From Candidatus Atribacteria bacterium (GTDB lineage Bacteria > Atribacterota > Atribacteria > Atribacterales > Atribacteraceae): DNA of 5,793 nucleotides. Position 1 is the stretch's first letter, and each line of letters opens with the position of its first letter. This document shows, piece by piece, positions 1 to 5,793 of this stretch. Made by a program: the position numbers and the translations under genes. A model generated the notes under the pieces. It was not told the DNA's origin. It did no database searches and was given only the letters and a program-made list of their open reading frames with translations. The DNA lies in assembly GCA_018056205.1 (NCBI GenBank), contig JAGPGC010000077.1, positions 1 to 5,793 of the forward strand, read 5' to 3'.

Positions 1-232
1 GAGCACGTGAGTCAAATGCAGCATGACCAAAACGATCATAAGTGGCACGTTTTTCAGCATCGGATAAAACTTGATAGGCTTCATTTATCTCTTTAAATTT
101 CTCAATGTTATCATTATTGCCTAGGTTGGCATCAGGATGGTACTGTCTAGCCAATTTTCGATAGGACCTTTTAATCTCTTCTAAAGAAGCGTTACGATTC
201 ACTCCTAATACTTCATAATAATCCCTTTTCAT
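1..232 (-). CDS. dnaJ: Chaperone protein DnaJ (Hsp40), N-terminal J domain, partial
   Basis: This is the 5' part of the gene for the co-chaperone that delivers unfolded clients to DnaK and stimulates its ATPase in the cytoplasm. The 77 visible codons, read leftwards from ATG at 232, begin [11 protein letters not shown] and form a full J domain: helix I/II with [14 protein letters not shown], the invariant HPD tripeptide at residues 32-34, then [14 protein letters not shown] and the helix IV segment [10 protein letters not shown]. The start is supported by a ribosome-binding site (AAAGGTGA) a few bases upstream and by the family's usual N-terminus (M-x-R-D-Y-Y). The Gly/Phe, zinc-finger and C-terminal domains lie beyond the left edge, so full DnaJ cannot be formally told from a CbpA-type paralogue. 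The place directly after dnaK makes DnaJ by far the likelier. A terminator separates it from dnaK. Confidence 0.95.
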   Translation of the reverse strand, partial: MKRDYYEVLGVNRNASLEEIKRSYRKLARQYHPDANLGNNDNIEKFKEINEAYQVLSDAEKRATYDRFGHAAFDSRA

Positions 233-284
233 GCTCAAATCACCTTTACATATTTCCAAATTAATCGGATAAGAATATGATTAC

Positions 285-311
285 TTTATATCAATTCCGT
301 AAAAAAATCAA
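285..311 (-). promoter_or_regulatory. Possible dnaJ promoter (weak)
   Basis: On the minus strand, TTGATT (306-311) is followed after 15 bases by TATAAA (285-290), about 50 bases before the dnaJ ATG. The -10 is good, but the spacer is two bases shorter than ideal. The reason to suspect a promoter is the strong terminator just upstream, which would otherwise limit dnaJ expression to read-through. The call rests only on base pattern in AT-rich DNA and is tentative. Confidence 0.3.
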
Positions 312-364
312 AGAGGTTTCGACCATCAACGGTACTGAGGCTTAAAGAGGAAATTTACCAAAAG

Positions 365-405
365 AAAATCCCTTAGACCGAGTGCTTATTGGCCTAAGGG
401 ATTTT
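365..405 (-). terminator. Rho-independent terminator after dnaK
   Basis: A 12-bp perfect stem pairs AAAATCCCTTAG (365-376) with CTAAGGGATTTT (394-405), extended by two more G-C pairs after one mismatch. Read in the dnaK direction, the stem ends in a T-rich stretch (TTTTCTTTT) and begins only a few bases past the dnaK stop. The A-rich left side and T-rich right side mean it could also work in the other direction, but no plus-strand gene is seen running into it. Confidence 0.85.
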
Positions 406-411
406 TATCAT

Positions 412-2334
412 TTACTTCTGATCATCATCAACTACTTTATAATCGGCATCAACTACATTATCACTTTCATTTCTCGAACTCGAACCAGCTTCAGCTTTTG
501 TTCCGGCTGCCTCACCTGAACCTTGATCCGAAGTCTGTCGATAAAGTTCTTGAGCTAAGGCATGAGATGCGGATTGAAGTTCGTCCATTTTACGCCGAAT
601 ATCAGCGACGTCATCACCTTTCATTACTTCCTTGAGATCATTCAAAGCAGCTTCCGCTTTGCTCTTGGTTTCAGCCGATAGTTTGCTTCCTGATTCTCTT
701 AAAGTTTTTTCAACCGAATAGGCAAGGTTCTCAGCTTGGTTCTTTAATTCGATTTCCTCTTTCTTTTTTCGGTCTTCTTCAGCATGCAGTTCCGACTCTC
801 GTAACATTCGATCAATGTCTTCTTTCGATAAACCACTGGAAGCTTTTATGGTAATAGCTTGTTCTTTATTAGTCGCCAAGTCTTTTGCTGACACATGGAG
901 AATTCCATCAGCATCAATATCAAATTTGACTTCAATCTGTGGAACTCCTCTCGGTGCTGGTGGAATTCCAGAAAGTTGGAATCTCCCAAGAGAATTATTA
1001 TCTTTCGCTAATGGTCGTTCTCCCTGGAGTACCTGAATCTCAACGGTTGTTTGATCATCAGCTGCTGTAGTAAAGACCTGACTCTTCGAAACTGGTACAG
1101 TAGTATTTCGATCAATGATACGGGTAAAAACTCCCCCCAAGGTTTCAATTCCCAAAGAAAGTGGGGTTACATCAAGAAGAAGAACATCTTTTACTTCTCC
1201 TTTTAATACACCAGCTTGAATAGCTGCTCCATCAGCCACCACTTCATCGGGGTTGACTCCCCGTTTTGGCTCTTTCTGGAAAATCTTTTTAACGACTTCT
1301 TCAACTTTTGGCATCCGGGTCATACCACCAACTAAAATGACCGAATCAATTTCTTCTGGTTTTAATCCCGCATCTTTCATAGCTCGTTCACAAGGTTCAA
1401 TGGTACGTTCAATAAGATCTAAGGTTAACTGCTCTAATTTCGCTCTGGTTATGGTCATGACTAAATGTCGAGGTCCAGATGCATCAGCTGTAATAAATGG
1501 TAAATTAACCTCAGTTTGGAGCGAACCGGATAACTCAATTTTTGCTTTTTCAGCAGCTTCTTTTAAGCGCTGAAGAGCCATTTGATCTCCACGAAGATCG
1601 ATACCTTGATCTTTACGGAATTCGTCAATAATGTAATCCATTAATCTCCGGTCAAAATCATCACCACCGAGGAAAGTATCTCCAGAGGTTGATTTTACTT
1701 CAAATACTCCTTCGCCAATTTCCAGAATAGAAATATCAAATGTTCCACCACCTAAATCATAGACTGCAATGACTTCTTCCTTTCCTTTCCCCAAACCGTA
1801 AGCCAAAGAAGCCGCTGTCGGTTCGTTGATGATTCTTTTTACTTCAAGTCCTGCAATTTTACCAGCATCCTTGGTCGCTTGGCGTTGGCTATCATTAAAG
1901 TAAGCCGGAACGGTAATAACTGCCTCAGTTATTTTTTCTCCTAAAAATTCCTCGGCATCCTCTTTGATTTTCTTCAAAATCATTGCTGATATTTCTGGAG
2001 GAGTGTATACTCGATCTCCAATTTTTACCGCTGCTTCCCCATGTTTTCCAGGTACAATTTCATAGGGAAGTACTTTGCGAGCCTTTTCAACTTCTGGATC
2101 ATCATAGCGTCGACCCATTAAACGTTTTATTGAATAAACGGTATTCTTGGGGTTAGTTATTGCTTGCCTTTTGGCTAACTGACCAATTAATATTTCACCA
2201 TTTTTCGTAAACGCAACAATAGAGGGTGTTAGCCGAGAACCTTCTTTATTGGGTATAATAGTTGGTTGGCCACCCTCCATATAAGCTGCAACAGAATTTG
2301 TCGTTCCCAAATCAATACCAATTACTTTTGCCAT
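412..2334 (-). CDS. dnaK: Molecular chaperone DnaK (Hsp70)
   Basis: A full-length 640-residue Hsp70, the ATP-driven chaperone that binds exposed hydrophobic segments of unfolded proteins in the cytoplasm. All three Hsp70 signatures are present: IDLGTTNS (7-14), the phosphate-binding DLGGGTFD (193-200) and VILVGGMTR (332-340). Lys70 and Glu171 of the ATPase site are in place, and Thr198 corresponds to the autophosphorylated threonine of E. coli DnaK. The interdomain linker VLLLDV is at 384-389. The beta-sandwich peptide-binding domain follows to about 500, then a helical lid to about 600. A low-complexity tail ends in the usual acidic DYKVVDDD. An insert of about 24 residues around 77-106, absent from Bacillus-type DnaK, marks a diderm-type protein. 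The start has a perfect Shine-Dalgarno 8 bases upstream. It sits 14 bases after grpE and is probably co-transcribed from the grpE promoter, ending at the terminator at 365-405. Confidence 0.99.
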   Translation of the reverse strand: MAKVIGIDLGTTNSVAAYMEGGQPTIIPNKEGSRLTPSIVAFTKNGEILIGQLAKRQAITNPKNTVYSIKRLMGRRYDDPEVEKARKVLPYEIVPGKHGEAAVKIGDRVYTPPEISAMILKKIKEDAEEFLGEKITEAVITVPAYFNDSQRQATKDAGKIAGLEVKRIINEPTAASLAYGLGKGKEEVIAVYDLGGGTFDISILEIGEGVFEVKSTSGDTFLGGDDFDRRLMDYIIDEFRKDQGIDLRGDQMALQRLKEAAEKAKIELSGSLQTEVNLPFITADASGPRHLVMTITRAKLEQLTLDLIERTIEPCERAMKDAGLKPEEIDSVILVGGMTRMPKVEEVVKKIFQKEPKRGVNPDEVVADGAAIQAGVLKGEVKDVLLLDVTPLSLGIETLGGVFTRIIDRNTTVPVSKSQVFTTAADDQTTVEIQVLQGERPLAKDNNSLGRFQLSGIPPAPRGVPQIEVKFDIDADGILHVSAKDLATNKEQAITIKASSGLSKEDIDRMLRESELHAEEDRKKKEEIELKNQAENLAYSVEKTLRESGSKLSAETKSKAEAALNDLKEVMKGDDVADIRRKMDELQSASHALAQELYRQTSDQGSGEAAGTKAEAGSSSRNESDNVVDADYKVVDDDQK

Positions 2335-2342
2335 AGTGTTTG

Positions 2343-2350
2343 CCTCCTTT
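2343..2350 (-). promoter_or_regulatory. dnaK ribosome-binding site overlapping the grpE stop
   Basis: AAAGGAGG, a near-perfect anti-16S complement, lies 8 bases before the dnaK ATG. Its first two A residues are the last two bases of the grpE TAA stop codon. Ribosomes finishing grpE therefore arrive on the dnaK start, which suggests translational coupling. The strength of the site fits the high DnaK need relative to GrpE. Confidence 0.85.
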
Positions 2351-2924
2351 ACTTTTCTTTCTCTTTTTCATTCCAACGATTTACTGATACCTGAGCTGCA
2401 CGTAAAACTTCATCATTCAACATATATCCTTTTCTTAATTCATCAACAATTGCATAGTCTTCATAATCAGGAGATGAAATTGTCATCAATGCTTCATGAT
2501 ATTTTGGATCAAATTTTTCACCTAAGGCTGAAATCTGACGTACACCTTCTTTTTCTAAAATGTTTAATAATTTGCGATAGATCAACTCTAATCCTTCTAC
2601 AAAGGATTGATGAATTTCATTTTTTTTACTTTCAAGAATAGCATTATACATATCATCAATCACCGGAAGAAGTTTTATTATTAGATCTCTATTGGAAGAT
2701 TTAATAAAATTTTCCTTATTTTGCATCTCTCTTTTACGGTAATTTTCAAACTCTGCTTTTAAGGATTTTAAATTTTTTAGATATTCTTCCGATTTCTTTT
2801 TATATTCTTCGGCGGTATTACGATATTCTTCGCAAATACTTCGTAATTGCTCCGAAGAAATTTCATCACAACCCAATTCCTCATTATTGTTTAAGACTTT
2901 TTGTTCCTCCTTCTGGTTGTTCAT
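2349..2924 (-). CDS. grpE: Nucleotide exchange factor GrpE
   Basis: A 191-residue GrpE, the dimeric exchange factor that opens the DnaK nucleotide cleft to release ADP; the length is normal for the family. The N-terminal third is charged and predicted to be coiled coil, running into the conserved segment [11 protein letters not shown] (55-65). The four-helix-bundle part carries [12 protein letters not shown] (85-96) and [18 protein letters not shown] (111-128). The C-terminal beta domain that contacts DnaK has [12 protein letters not shown] (135-146) and [19 protein letters not shown] (163-181). The ATG at 2924 is preceded by GGTGAT at a workable distance, and no longer in-frame start is suggested by similarity. 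It is the first gene of a grpE-dnaK operon; no hrcA lies upstream, where a divergent gene is found instead. Confidence 0.97.
   Translation of the reverse strand: MNNQKEEQKVLNNNEELGCDEISSEQLRSICEEYRNTAEEYKKKSEEYLKNLKSLKAEFENYRKREMQNKENFIKSSNRDLIIKLLPVIDDMYNAILESKKNEIHQSFVEGLELIYRKLLNILEKEGVRQISALGEKFDPKYHEALMTISSPDYEDYAIVDELRKGYMLNDEVLRAAQVSVNRWNEKEKEK
2781..2831. repeat. Three 21-base periodic repeats inside grpE
   Basis: ATATTCTTC (plus-strand reading) recurs at 2781, 2802 and 2823, exactly 21 bases apart, with diverged sequence between. In the protein this is the tripeptide EEY at residues 32-34, 39-41 and 46-48, one per heptad, in the N-terminal coiled-coil region of GrpE. It looks like an old heptad duplication or convergent coiled-coil composition. 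Confidence 0.7.
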
Positions 2925-2968
2925 TCTTATATCACCATCCTTACTGATTTCATCCTTCTTTCTGCCTC

Positions 2969-2983
2969 GTCATGGTCGTGACC
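2969..2983. repeat. Short dyad in the grpE leader
   Basis: The plus strand reads GTCATGGTCGTGACC. It contains two overlapping inverted repeats: GTCA (2969-2972) with TGAC (2979-2982), and GGTC (2974-2977) with GACC (2980-2983). It lies in the presumed grpE 5' untranslated region, roughly 25-40 bases after the inferred transcription start. It could be an operator or a small RNA hairpin. The arms are short, so chance is possible, and it does not match the CIRCE consensus. Confidence 0.35.
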
Positions 2984-3013
2984 TTTAAAAGTTTTACCAT
3001 CTTAGACTATCGT

Positions 3014-3042
3014 ATTTAATCACTAATTCTCTTATTTGTCAA
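3014..3042 (-). promoter_or_regulatory. grpE-dnaK operon promoter, sigma-70 type
   Basis: On the minus strand a consensus -35, TTGACA (3037-3042), is followed after an ideal 17-base spacer by TTAAAT (3014-3019) as the -10, a 4-of-6 match. Transcription would start near 3007, giving a leader of about 80 bases before the grpE ATG. The perfect -35 and spacing make this the best promoter in the window, and it looks like a vegetative promoter rather than a sigma-32 one. Confidence 0.7.
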
Positions 3043-3053
3043 GTAAGGTCAAA
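3037..3053 (+). promoter_or_regulatory. CtsR-box-like direct repeat over the grpE -35
   Basis: The stretch reads TGTCAAG-TAA-GGTCAAA. The known CtsR operator is a tandem heptad, RGTCAAA-NAN-RGTCAAA. The second heptad matches fully, the first matches 5 of 7, and the 3-base spacer has the required central A. It covers the grpE -35 hexamer, where a repressor would block RNA polymerase. CtsR is known from Firmicutes and no ctsR gene is in the window, so the identity of any binding protein is an inference from sequence resemblance. Confidence 0.4.
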
Positions 3054-3077
3054 GTAGAAAATTGGATATCTTTACCA

Positions 3078-3094
3078 AAAAAATATTATTTTTT
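3078..3094. repeat. AT-only palindrome in the divergent intergenic region
   Basis: AAAAAATA (3078-3085) and TATTTTTT (3087-3094) form a perfect 8-bp inverted repeat around one T. It lies between the grpE promoter and the start of the plus-strand gene. A run of A then T like this is expected to bend DNA and could act as an UP-type element, but in AT-rich intergenic DNA it may have no function. Confidence 0.4.
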
Positions 3095-3137
3095 AAAGGG
3101 GGAAGTATAGTAACTTAAGAATCTAATTAGGAATTAC

Positions 3138-3166
3138 TTGTATCAATATTAAATTTATTCTAAACT
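3138..3166 (+). promoter_or_regulatory. Possible promoter for the BcsB-like gene (weak)
   Basis: TTGTAT (3138-3143) and TAAACT (3161-3166) are separated by 17 bases and lie about 40 bases before the ATG at 3207. The hexamers match consensus at only 3 and 4 of 6 positions. It is the best-spaced pair on the plus strand in this region, but it is a weak call; an activated or alternative-sigma promoter is equally possible. Confidence 0.3.
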
Positions 3167-3189
3167 AATAAAAGATAAACATTGATAAA

Positions 3190-3202
3190 GAAGGAAGGGG
3201 GG
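3190..3202 (+). promoter_or_regulatory. Purine-rich ribosome-binding site of the BcsB-like gene
   Basis: GAAGGAAGGGGGG, an uninterrupted purine run, ends four bases before the ATG at 3207. It contains GGAAGG and GGGGG cores at about 10 and 4 bases spacing. It decides the start, since the first residues after this ATG form the positively charged head of a signal peptide. Confidence 0.75.
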
Positions 3203-3206
3203 TAAA

Positions 3207-5321
3207 ATGAGGAACAAAAAACATAAGCGAGCTGTTTTTTGGAGTAATATTTTATTAATTGGTTTGATTTTGTTTTTCCTTCAAATCATAACTCCAGCTT
3301 TTGCCCAGCTTCCAAATACTATAACCTGGAATTTAAAAGATTTCGCTGCCGAAGAAAATGATATCCGATTAGAAGGATATCAACCTTCTTACGTCTTTTT
3401 TTTGCCTAACTATAAAGGAGTAAACTGGGATGAAACTCATCTTGCCTTAAAAATTTGGTTTTCAGAAGCACTGAACTCAGAAAGTAGCGTGTCACTTCTT
3501 ATTAATGAGCAACTGATCTATACCAAACTTTTAAAAGACATCCAGCTTCAACCTGATCAGGTAGCTTATCTCGATATCCCAATTCCTACAACAACTTTAA
3601 AAGCAAATGATAACCTAATTAAGTTTGAAATCCAACCCACTCTTATTATTAGCGACAACATTTGCAAGGATGTTTCTTCTGGAAATCTCTGGATAATCAT
3701 CAAAAAGGAAAGTTTTATTACTTTTAAAACGAAAACTGATTGGATTCCTCAAACCATCGATGATTTCCTACAAAGTATCATGGAATCAATTATTTTTGTA
3801 CTTCCTCCTCAACCTTGGTCGGATCGAATTCTTCAATCCTATTTCACTATGCAGGCCTTTCTACATAAAATAAATCGAAACCATCCATTTAAGATCTTAA
3901 CTTTAGTTGCCCCTTCTCAACTTAACTCTTATGATTCAATAAAAAGCTATCAAATATATCTCTTAGAAAATTCAGGGAGCGATTACCAACTTTATGGAAA
4001 AAAACTTTTTCTAACTCCAGAAGGAGTAAATGCGATTGCAACTGAGAACCAAAAAATTTTGATAAACAACAGCGGAAAAGTCATTCATTCCTTTAGTGTA
4101 AAAACCCCCCCTCAAGCTAATAAAACAACTTTCTTCGATTTAGGTTATTCTTCTTTTAAATTAAAAGGATTCGGAAATATGGAGAGAAACCTACGTTTTT
4201 ATTATTCTGATATCTCAAATCATCCCACTACATTAACTCTTCGACTTTTTTTTAACCATACTCCACTTCCTCCTGAATTTAAGGGGGAAGCTCTAATCAA
4301 GCTATCAATAAACTCTCAACATATTTACTCGCAGCGCCTTGATGCCAAGAGTGGTGGTAAGCTATTACCAATCGAACTCTATTTACCATTTCAATTTTTG
4401 AAACCGATTAATAATTTAACCATTGGATTAAGCTATTTTCCCGACCAGGAAAACTGTCGACCAAGTATGATGCCCTTCGAAGGCTTTTTTTCTGATCAAT
4501 CATATTTTCAGGTTAAAAATAGTACTCAAACCGTATTTTCATCGAGTTGGAAACAAATTACCGCTGTACTCGGGAATAATATAAAAATAGTTCTTCCCAC
4601 TGAACTTGACCAAGATACCCTCCAAACCGCGGCTGAAATCCTTTCCTCCCTTCAACTCTACAAATCTGCCCTTATCCCAGTCGAAATCATTTTTGGGGAT
4701 ACTTCTCCAGATAATTTACTTAGCTCACCTTCCAGCAAGGTTAAATGGAATCCTTATTATTACCACGGTATTTGGAATTACTATTGGGAAAACTTAATTC
4801 AATTACCCAAGATGGTACAAAATACCTTATCAACCCCAGAATACCTTCATCTCAGTTTTTTCCAAAAGTTTATTATGACCATTTATAATATTACCTTACC
4901 TTATGGTCAATTTGTTTCTCATTTCCTCGCTTCTTATTTATCAAATCCTATTCCAATCCAGGTTAATCAAATAAGTAACCAACTCTTTATTATTATCAGC
5001 CCGGATAAAATACCAACTTATCTTTCCTCACCTATAACTTTTGAATCTAATCAAATGATCATGAAAAACCCTATCCAGAATAAAGAAAAATTTACTATGA
5101 GTCTTACTGAACCGATAAGTTGCTTGATGTTTTTTTATCAGAACCGTATACCCTTAATACTTTTCACCACCTATGGTCAAAAATCAATTGCCCTTAGCCA
5201 TTTTAAAAAATATTTTAACCCTAAAACGACTATTTTTGACCTTTCAGGTAATTTTGCCATTTTTGAAAAAAATGGAATTATTGATATGACTTTCCCCAAA
5301 AATCCTCATTCTGGTTACTAA
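3207..5321 (+). CDS. Secreted BcsB-like protein (cellulose synthase regulatory subunit family)
   Basis: A 704-residue exported protein resembling BcsB, the periplasmic partner of the cellulose synthase BcsA that guides the growing glucan. The signal peptide has a basic head (RNKKHKR), a hydrophobic core at 10-28 and a likely cut after AFA at 33. The order of regions follows BcsB: a first carbohydrate-binding-like beta domain (about 35-175) with the family's Cys-Asp-type segment as CKD (153-155) and LWIII (161-165); a first flavodoxin-like domain (about 180-265); a second beta domain (about 305-437) with Cys417 and SDQSYFQV; a second flavodoxin-like domain (about 455-685) beginning IKIVLPTELDQDTLQTAAEI (459-478). 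An aromatic cluster (514-527) interrupts the latter. The protein ends at FPKNPHSGY with no transmembrane helix, whereas classical BcsB has a C-terminal anchor. No synthase gene adjoins it. Family assignment is by remembered domain pattern; the substrate (cellulose or another polysaccharide) is unknown, so no symbol is given. Confidence 0.8.
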   Translation: MRNKKHKRAVFWSNILLIGLILFFLQIITPAFAQLPNTITWNLKDFAAEENDIRLEGYQPSYVFFLPNYKGVNWDETHLALKIWFSEALNSESSVSLLINEQLIYTKLLKDIQLQPDQVAYLDIPIPTTTLKANDNLIKFEIQPTLIISDNICKDVSSGNLWIIIKKESFITFKTKTDWIPQTIDDFLQSIMESIIFVLPPQPWSDRILQSYFTMQAFLHKINRNHPFKILTLVAPSQLNSYDSIKSYQIYLLENSGSDYQLYGKKLFLTPEGVNAIATENQKILINNSGKVIHSFSVKTPPQANKTTFFDLGYSSFKLKGFGNMERNLRFYYSDISNHPTTLTLRLFFNHTPLPPEFKGEALIKLSINSQHIYSQRLDAKSGGKLLPIELYLPFQFLKPINNLTIGLSYFPDQENCRPSMMPFEGFFSDQSYFQVKNSTQTVFSSSWKQITAVLGNNIKIVLPTELDQDTLQTAAEILSSLQLYKSALIPVEIIFGDTSPDNLLSSPSSKVKWNPYYYHGIWNYYWENLIQLPKMVQNTLSTPEYLHLSFFQKFIMTIYNITLPYGQFVSHFLASYLSNPIPIQVNQISNQLFIIISPDKIPTYLSSPITFESNQMIMKNPIQNKEKFTMSLTEPISCLMFFYQNRIPLILFTTYGQKSIALSHFKKYFNPKTTIFDLSGNFAIFEKNGIIDMTFPKNPHSGY

Positions 5322-5326
5322 GATAA

Positions 5327-5361
5327 ATCCTCATGTTGCTCGTCAGCTCCAATATGAGGAT
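5327..5361 (-). terminator. Probable terminator between the convergent genes
   Basis: ATCCTCATGTTG (5327-5338) pairs with CAATATGAGGAT (5350-5361) in a 12-bp stem with one G-T wobble and an 11-base loop. It begins six bases after the BcsB-like stop. Read on the minus strand it is followed by TTTATCTT, a modest T-tract, so it best serves the Lon-like gene. On the plus strand the following bases are A-rich, which is poor for intrinsic termination, though the stem may still stall or protect the 3' end. Confidence 0.5.
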
Positions 5362-5367
5362 AAAAAT

Positions 5368-5402
5368 ACTTAACATAGGACGTCATGGCGAAGTATGTAA
5401 GT
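5368..5402. repeat. Second inverted repeat in the convergent spacer
   Basis: ACTTAACATA (5368-5377) and TATGTAAGT (5394-5402) are complementary apart from one bulged A, around a 16-base centre that contains the palindrome GACGTC. No T-tract follows on either side, so it is not a convincing terminator; it may be an RNA 3'-end hairpin or a protein site. Confidence 0.4.
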
Positions 5403-5435
5403 CGTGTAAAGATCATTTAAATTGAATATGGACAA

Positions 5436-5793
5436 CTAATCAGAATCATTCGATATATCTTTTTTCTCACTTTCTTTCAATTCAGAGAGCTTTTTTAACT
5501 TTTCATTGGCAATCTTAATTTTTTCATTAACTTGGGCTTTTACTGATCCAGGTTCGAAGGTCCCATCCTCAAGCAGCTTACCCGCCTTTATCCCACTGAG
5601 AATTTCTATTGCTTCATCAACATTTCTAACCGCATATATGTGGAAAAGGCCATCTCGAACTGCTTGAACGATTTCATCATCTAACATGAGGTTTTGAACA
5701 TTACTGGCCGGAATAACTACTCCCTGTTTTGAAGTTAAACCTCGATTTTTACATAATTGGAAAAACCCTTCGACTTTTTGGTTCACTCCTCCA
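5436..5793 (-). CDS. Lon-like ATP-dependent protease, C-terminal end, partial
   Basis: The last 118 codons of a protease gene whose start lies beyond the right edge; the reading frame is open to the edge, so the GTG at 5786 is an internal valine codon and not a start. The segment GGVNQKVEGFF with CKNRGLT and GVVIPASNVQNLML is the end of a Lon proteolytic domain of the AAA_32 (LonB-like, S16) type, and the first Lys (codon 5775-5777) aligns with the catalytic lysine of the Ser-Lys dyad (Lys722 of E. coli Lon). VRDGLFHIYAVRNVDEAIEILSG follows, then the GTFEPGSVKAQV element seen in this subfamily and a charged tail ending DISNDSD. The catalytic serine, ATPase part and any membrane segments are outside the window. 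It would degrade misfolded or regulatory proteins, in keeping with the chaperone genes nearby. Confidence 0.88.
   Translation of the reverse strand, partial: GGVNQKVEGFFQLCKNRGLTSKQGVVIPASNVQNLMLDDEIVQAVRDGLFHIYAVRNVDEAIEILSGIKAGKLLEDGTFEPGSVKAQVNEKIKIANEKLKKLSELKESEKKDISNDSD

Noticed and set aside
380..388. GAGTGCTTA, close to the right half of the CIRCE operator (GAGTGCTAA).
   Set aside because: There is no matching TTAGCACTC half nine bases away, and it lies in the loop of the dnaK terminator, after the operon rather than before it. A single half-site by chance is the simplest explanation.
815..1573. Plus-strand open frames at 815-1036 and 1253-1573 opposite dnaK.
   Set aside because: They lie antisense within a clearly conserved dnaK, have no family resemblance, and are explained by the codon use of the real gene.
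2336..2641. A plus-strand open frame of 101 codons opposite grpE.
   Set aside because: It is antisense to conserved GrpE motifs, with a low-complexity Leu/His/Phe-rich translation typical of a shadow frame.
2927..2953. A nine-codon open frame on the minus strand (ATG to TAA) ending two bases before the grpE ATG, a possible leader peptide.
   Set aside because: It has no well-spaced ribosome-binding site and no composition suggesting attenuation; short frames are common in leaders.
2950..3000. A 16-codon minus-strand frame starting at 3000 in the grpE leader.
   Set aside because: It would begin only about seven bases after the inferred transcription start and has no ribosome-binding site.
4606..4797. 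A plus-strand frame of 63 codons inside the BcsB-like gene.
   Set aside because: It is fully contained in another frame of a longer gene with a signal peptide and domain structure, and has no supporting ribosome-binding site or similarity.
2968..5388. The shared 8-mer CGTCATGG in the grpE leader (2968-2975) and the convergent spacer (5381-5388).
   Set aside because: Many 8-base matches are expected by chance in a window of this size, and the flanking bases do not agree.
5436..5786. Reading the Lon-like segment as a complete 116-residue protein starting at GTG 5786.
   Set aside because: The frame stays open to the window edge and the two codons before it encode the conserved Gly-Gly of the Lon GGVN motif, so the gene is a truncated view of a longer one.

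Overview
The window shows a chromosomal segment from a low-GC bacterium. It holds a heat-shock chaperone block on the minus strand, a large exported cellulose-synthase-subunit-B-like protein on the plus strand, and the end of a Lon-type protease gene on the minus strand. No rRNA, tRNA, insertion sequence or CRISPR array was seen. The DnaK carries the roughly 24-residue insert in its N-terminal domain that diderm (Gram-negative type) bacteria have and Bacillus-type DnaK lacks. Together with a signal-peptide-bearing BcsB-family protein, this suggests a cell with an outer membrane or periplasm. The low GC and the look of the proteins would fit a lineage such as Atribacterota, but that placement is a guess and cannot be settled from the sequence alone.

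Layout, left to right: 1-232 is the 5' end of dnaJ (minus strand, complete J domain, running off the left edge). 233-411 is a spacer with a strong Rho-independent terminator just after dnaK and a weak candidate dnaJ promoter. 412-2334 is dnaK and 2349-2924 is grpE, both minus strand and 14 bases apart; the dnaK Shine-Dalgarno overlaps the grpE stop codon. 2925-3206 is the divergent intergenic region. It contains a sigma-70-type grpE promoter with a perfect TTGACA, a CtsR-box-like direct repeat over that -35, leader dyads, an AT-rich palindrome and a weak candidate promoter for the plus-strand gene. 3207-5321 encodes a 704-residue secreted BcsB-like protein. 5322-5435 is a convergent spacer with two inverted repeats. 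5436-5793 is the C-terminal end of a Lon-family ATP-dependent protease (minus strand, running off the right edge).

GrpE, DnaK and DnaJ form the Hsp70 folding cycle, and the Lon-like protease fits the same protein quality-control theme. The BcsB-like gene breaks the theme. It is alone on its strand, has no bcsA-like synthase beside it within the window, and appears to lack the C-terminal membrane helix that anchors classical BcsB. It is the most interesting object here. The second point of interest is regulatory: no CIRCE (HrcA) operator is visible in front of grpE, but a CtsR-like heptad repeat overlaps its promoter.
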